From Bergeyella zoohelcum (GTDB lineage: Bacteria; Bacteroidota; Bacteroidia; Flavobacteriales; Weeksellaceae): a stretch of 6,649 nucleotides of DNA. Shown in pieces: positions 5,389-6,649 of this stretch; positions within the stretch are counted from its first letter, which is position 1, and the number at the start of each line of letters is the position of its first letter. The DNA lies in assembly GCA_030523905.1 (NCBI GenBank), contig JAUNHO010000056.1:1-6649 (forward strand). The letters run 5' to 3'. Below the pieces are notes generated by a model. It ran no database searches, was not told the DNA's origin, and worked only from the letters and a program-made list of their open reading frames with translations. The translations under genes were made by a program, and so were the position numbers.

Positions 5389-6648
5389 TTATTTTTTTCG
5401 CCTTGCCTTGCTTTTCGCTTTGGCTTGGGCTCGGTTGGCACCTGGTTTTGATTTCGGTTGATAACGCTTTTTAGGACCACCGAGATTGATTTTTTTATTC
5501 TTATCCTTTTTCTCGTGAAAGGCACCTCCGCCCTCTACTATTTTCAAGGTAGTAGGGTTTTTCATTTTCACTTCTTCCTTTTCGGAGGCTATTTTCTGCG
5601 GATTGATTTTTACTTCTTTCGGAAATTCCAAAACATTCAGTTCCTTGTTCATTAGAAGCTCTATTTCTAGCATTGGCACCTCTTCCTTGGCGGTGATGAA
5701 TGTAACGGCTTTCCCCTCTTTATCGGCTCTTCCCGTCCTACCAATGCGGTGGATATATTGCTCTGGCACCTCTGGCACTTCAAAATTGACAACATAGGTA
5801 ATGTCTGAAATATCCAGCCCACGAGCCATAATATCGGTGGTGATTAAGCCTTTTATTTCTCCGTTTTCAAATTTTTTCATCGCTCGGAGACGATAATTTT
5901 GCGACTTATTGGAATGAATAACATCAAACTGATTAGGGAATAATTCATCTATTTTGGTGAAAAGATAATCGGCGTGTTTTTTATTATTATTGAAAATCAA
6001 AATTTTAGAGAAATCCGTATTGTTTTCCAATAAATGCTTTAATAAATTGATTTTTGTATTAAAATTCTCAACCTTATAGGCATTTTGCTGAATTTTCTCT
6101 AACGGCGTCCCCGATTTTGCTAGGGAAATCTCCACAGGATTGGCGAAATACTCCACCAGCATATCATCTACCGCTTCGGTCATCGTTGCGGAGAAGAGTA
6201 TATTTTGGCGTTTTTCTCTCATCATCTCAAAAATATGAGTGAGCTGTGGGCGAAATCCTAAATTGAGCATTTCGTCAAATTCATCAATGATGAGTTTTTG
6301 CACTTCCTTCAAACTGATGGCATTATCAATGGCTAAATCCATCACACGCCCTGGTGTACCGACTAGTATATCGCAACCATTATCAAAGAGAAGTTTCTGC
6401 GTATTGATGTTTTTTCCACCATATACGCCCACTATTCTCGTGCTGAGATTCTCGGTTAGTTTCTCCAAAATTTCGGCGACTTGCACTACCAGTTCTCGCG
6501 TAGGCACAAGCACCAAAACGGTAGGATTTCCACTTTTGTTGTACTTCCAAAGTTTTAGTATTGGCAAAAGATACGCCAAGGTTTTCCCTGTTCCCGTCTG
6601 TGCAATCCCCATAATATCTCTGCCAGAAAGTATGGGTTTGAAACTTTT
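5389..6648 (-). CDS. DEAD-box ATP-dependent RNA helicase (motif II reads DEFD), 5'-truncated by window edge
   Basis: This superfamily 2 RNA helicase unwinds or remodels RNA in ribosome assembly, mRNA decay or cold adaptation; the specific role is unknown. The frame is open to the right edge, and KSFKPILSGRDI precedes the Met at 6612-6610, so that Met is internal and the N-terminus with the Q motif is missing. Counting from that Met: motif I AQTGTGKT at 4-11, Ia PTRE at 37-40, Ib GTPGR at 85-89, motif II DEFD at 110-113, motif III SAT at 141-143, motif V TTDIMARGLDI at 258-268, motif VI HRIGRTGR at 288-295. Both RecA-like domains are present. A lysine/arginine-rich tail follows (about 364-407, ending KSKARRKK), typical of RhlE-like helicases that use the tail to bind RNA. 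The third residue of motif II is Phe (codon TTT, 6277-6279) rather than Ala; the metal- and ATP-contacting Asp-Glu and final Asp are kept. The gene ends at TAA 5391-5389 with its own terminator just beyond. Confidence 0.94.
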   Translation of the reverse strand, partial: KSFKPILSGRDIMGIAQTGTGKTLAYLLPILKLWKYNKSGNPTVLVLVPTRELVVQVAEILEKLTENLSTRIVGVYGGKNINTQKLLFDNGCDILVGTPGRVMDLAIDNAISLKEVQKLIIDEFDEMLNLGFRPQLTHIFEMMREKRQNILFSATMTEAVDDMLVEYFANPVEISLAKSGTPLEKIQQNAYKVENFNTKINLLKHLLENNTDFSKILIFNNNKKHADYLFTKIDELFPNQFDVIHSNKSQNYRLRAMKKFENGEIKGLITTDIMARGLDISDITYVVNFEVPEVPEQYIHRIGRTGRADKEGKAVTFITAKEEVPMLEIELLMNKELNVLEFPKEVKINPQKIASEKEEVKMKNPTTLKIVEGGGAFHEKKDKNKKINLGGPKKRYQPKSKPGANRAQAKAKSKARRKK

Positions 6649-6649
6649 T

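Overview
This 6.6 kb window is AT-rich bacterial DNA that reads as an ordinary chromosomal segment of a Bacteroidota member, most likely class Flavobacteriia (Weeksellaceae-like, for example the Chryseobacterium/Riemerella group). This placement is an inference. It rests on promoter -7 boxes of the TAnnTTTG type at three gene starts, the near absence of Shine-Dalgarno sequences, and the style of the proteins (an SDR-type threonine dehydrogenase, a CNNM/CBS 'hemolysin' protein, and a GGNWCIWC thioredoxin). I found no rRNA, tRNA, CRISPR, insertion sequence, prophage or defence module.

Layout, left to right: (1) the 3' part of an L-threonine 3-dehydrogenase gene on +, cut by the left edge; (2) a convergent gap of 188 bp with two terminators facing opposite ways; (3) a minus-strand block, read right to left as a secreted thioredoxin-fold protein, then a CNNM/CBS membrane transporter-like protein, then the ClpS adaptor, the last two abutting with zero spacing; (4) an 85 bp divergent promoter region with a recognisable -7 box for each direction; (5) a + operon of an LpxL/HtrB-type acyltransferase and a family 2 glycosyltransferase, overlapping by ATGA; (6) a 229 bp convergent gap with a family of GCATCGG repeats and terminators for both sides; (7) a DEAD-box RNA helicase on -, cut by the right edge, whose motif II reads DEFD.

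The genes serve separate housekeeping roles: threonine catabolism, ion transport and N-degron proteolysis, envelope redox, outer-membrane glycolipid synthesis, and RNA remodelling. Only the acyltransferase/glycosyltransferase pair and the CNNM/ClpS pair look transcriptionally, and probably translationally, tied together. The least ordinary DNA is intergenic: the 5197-5280 region, where one strand segment can pair with itself or with either of two downstream tandem copies, and the terminators whose wobble pairs show which strand each one serves. I did not find a convincing undescribed system.
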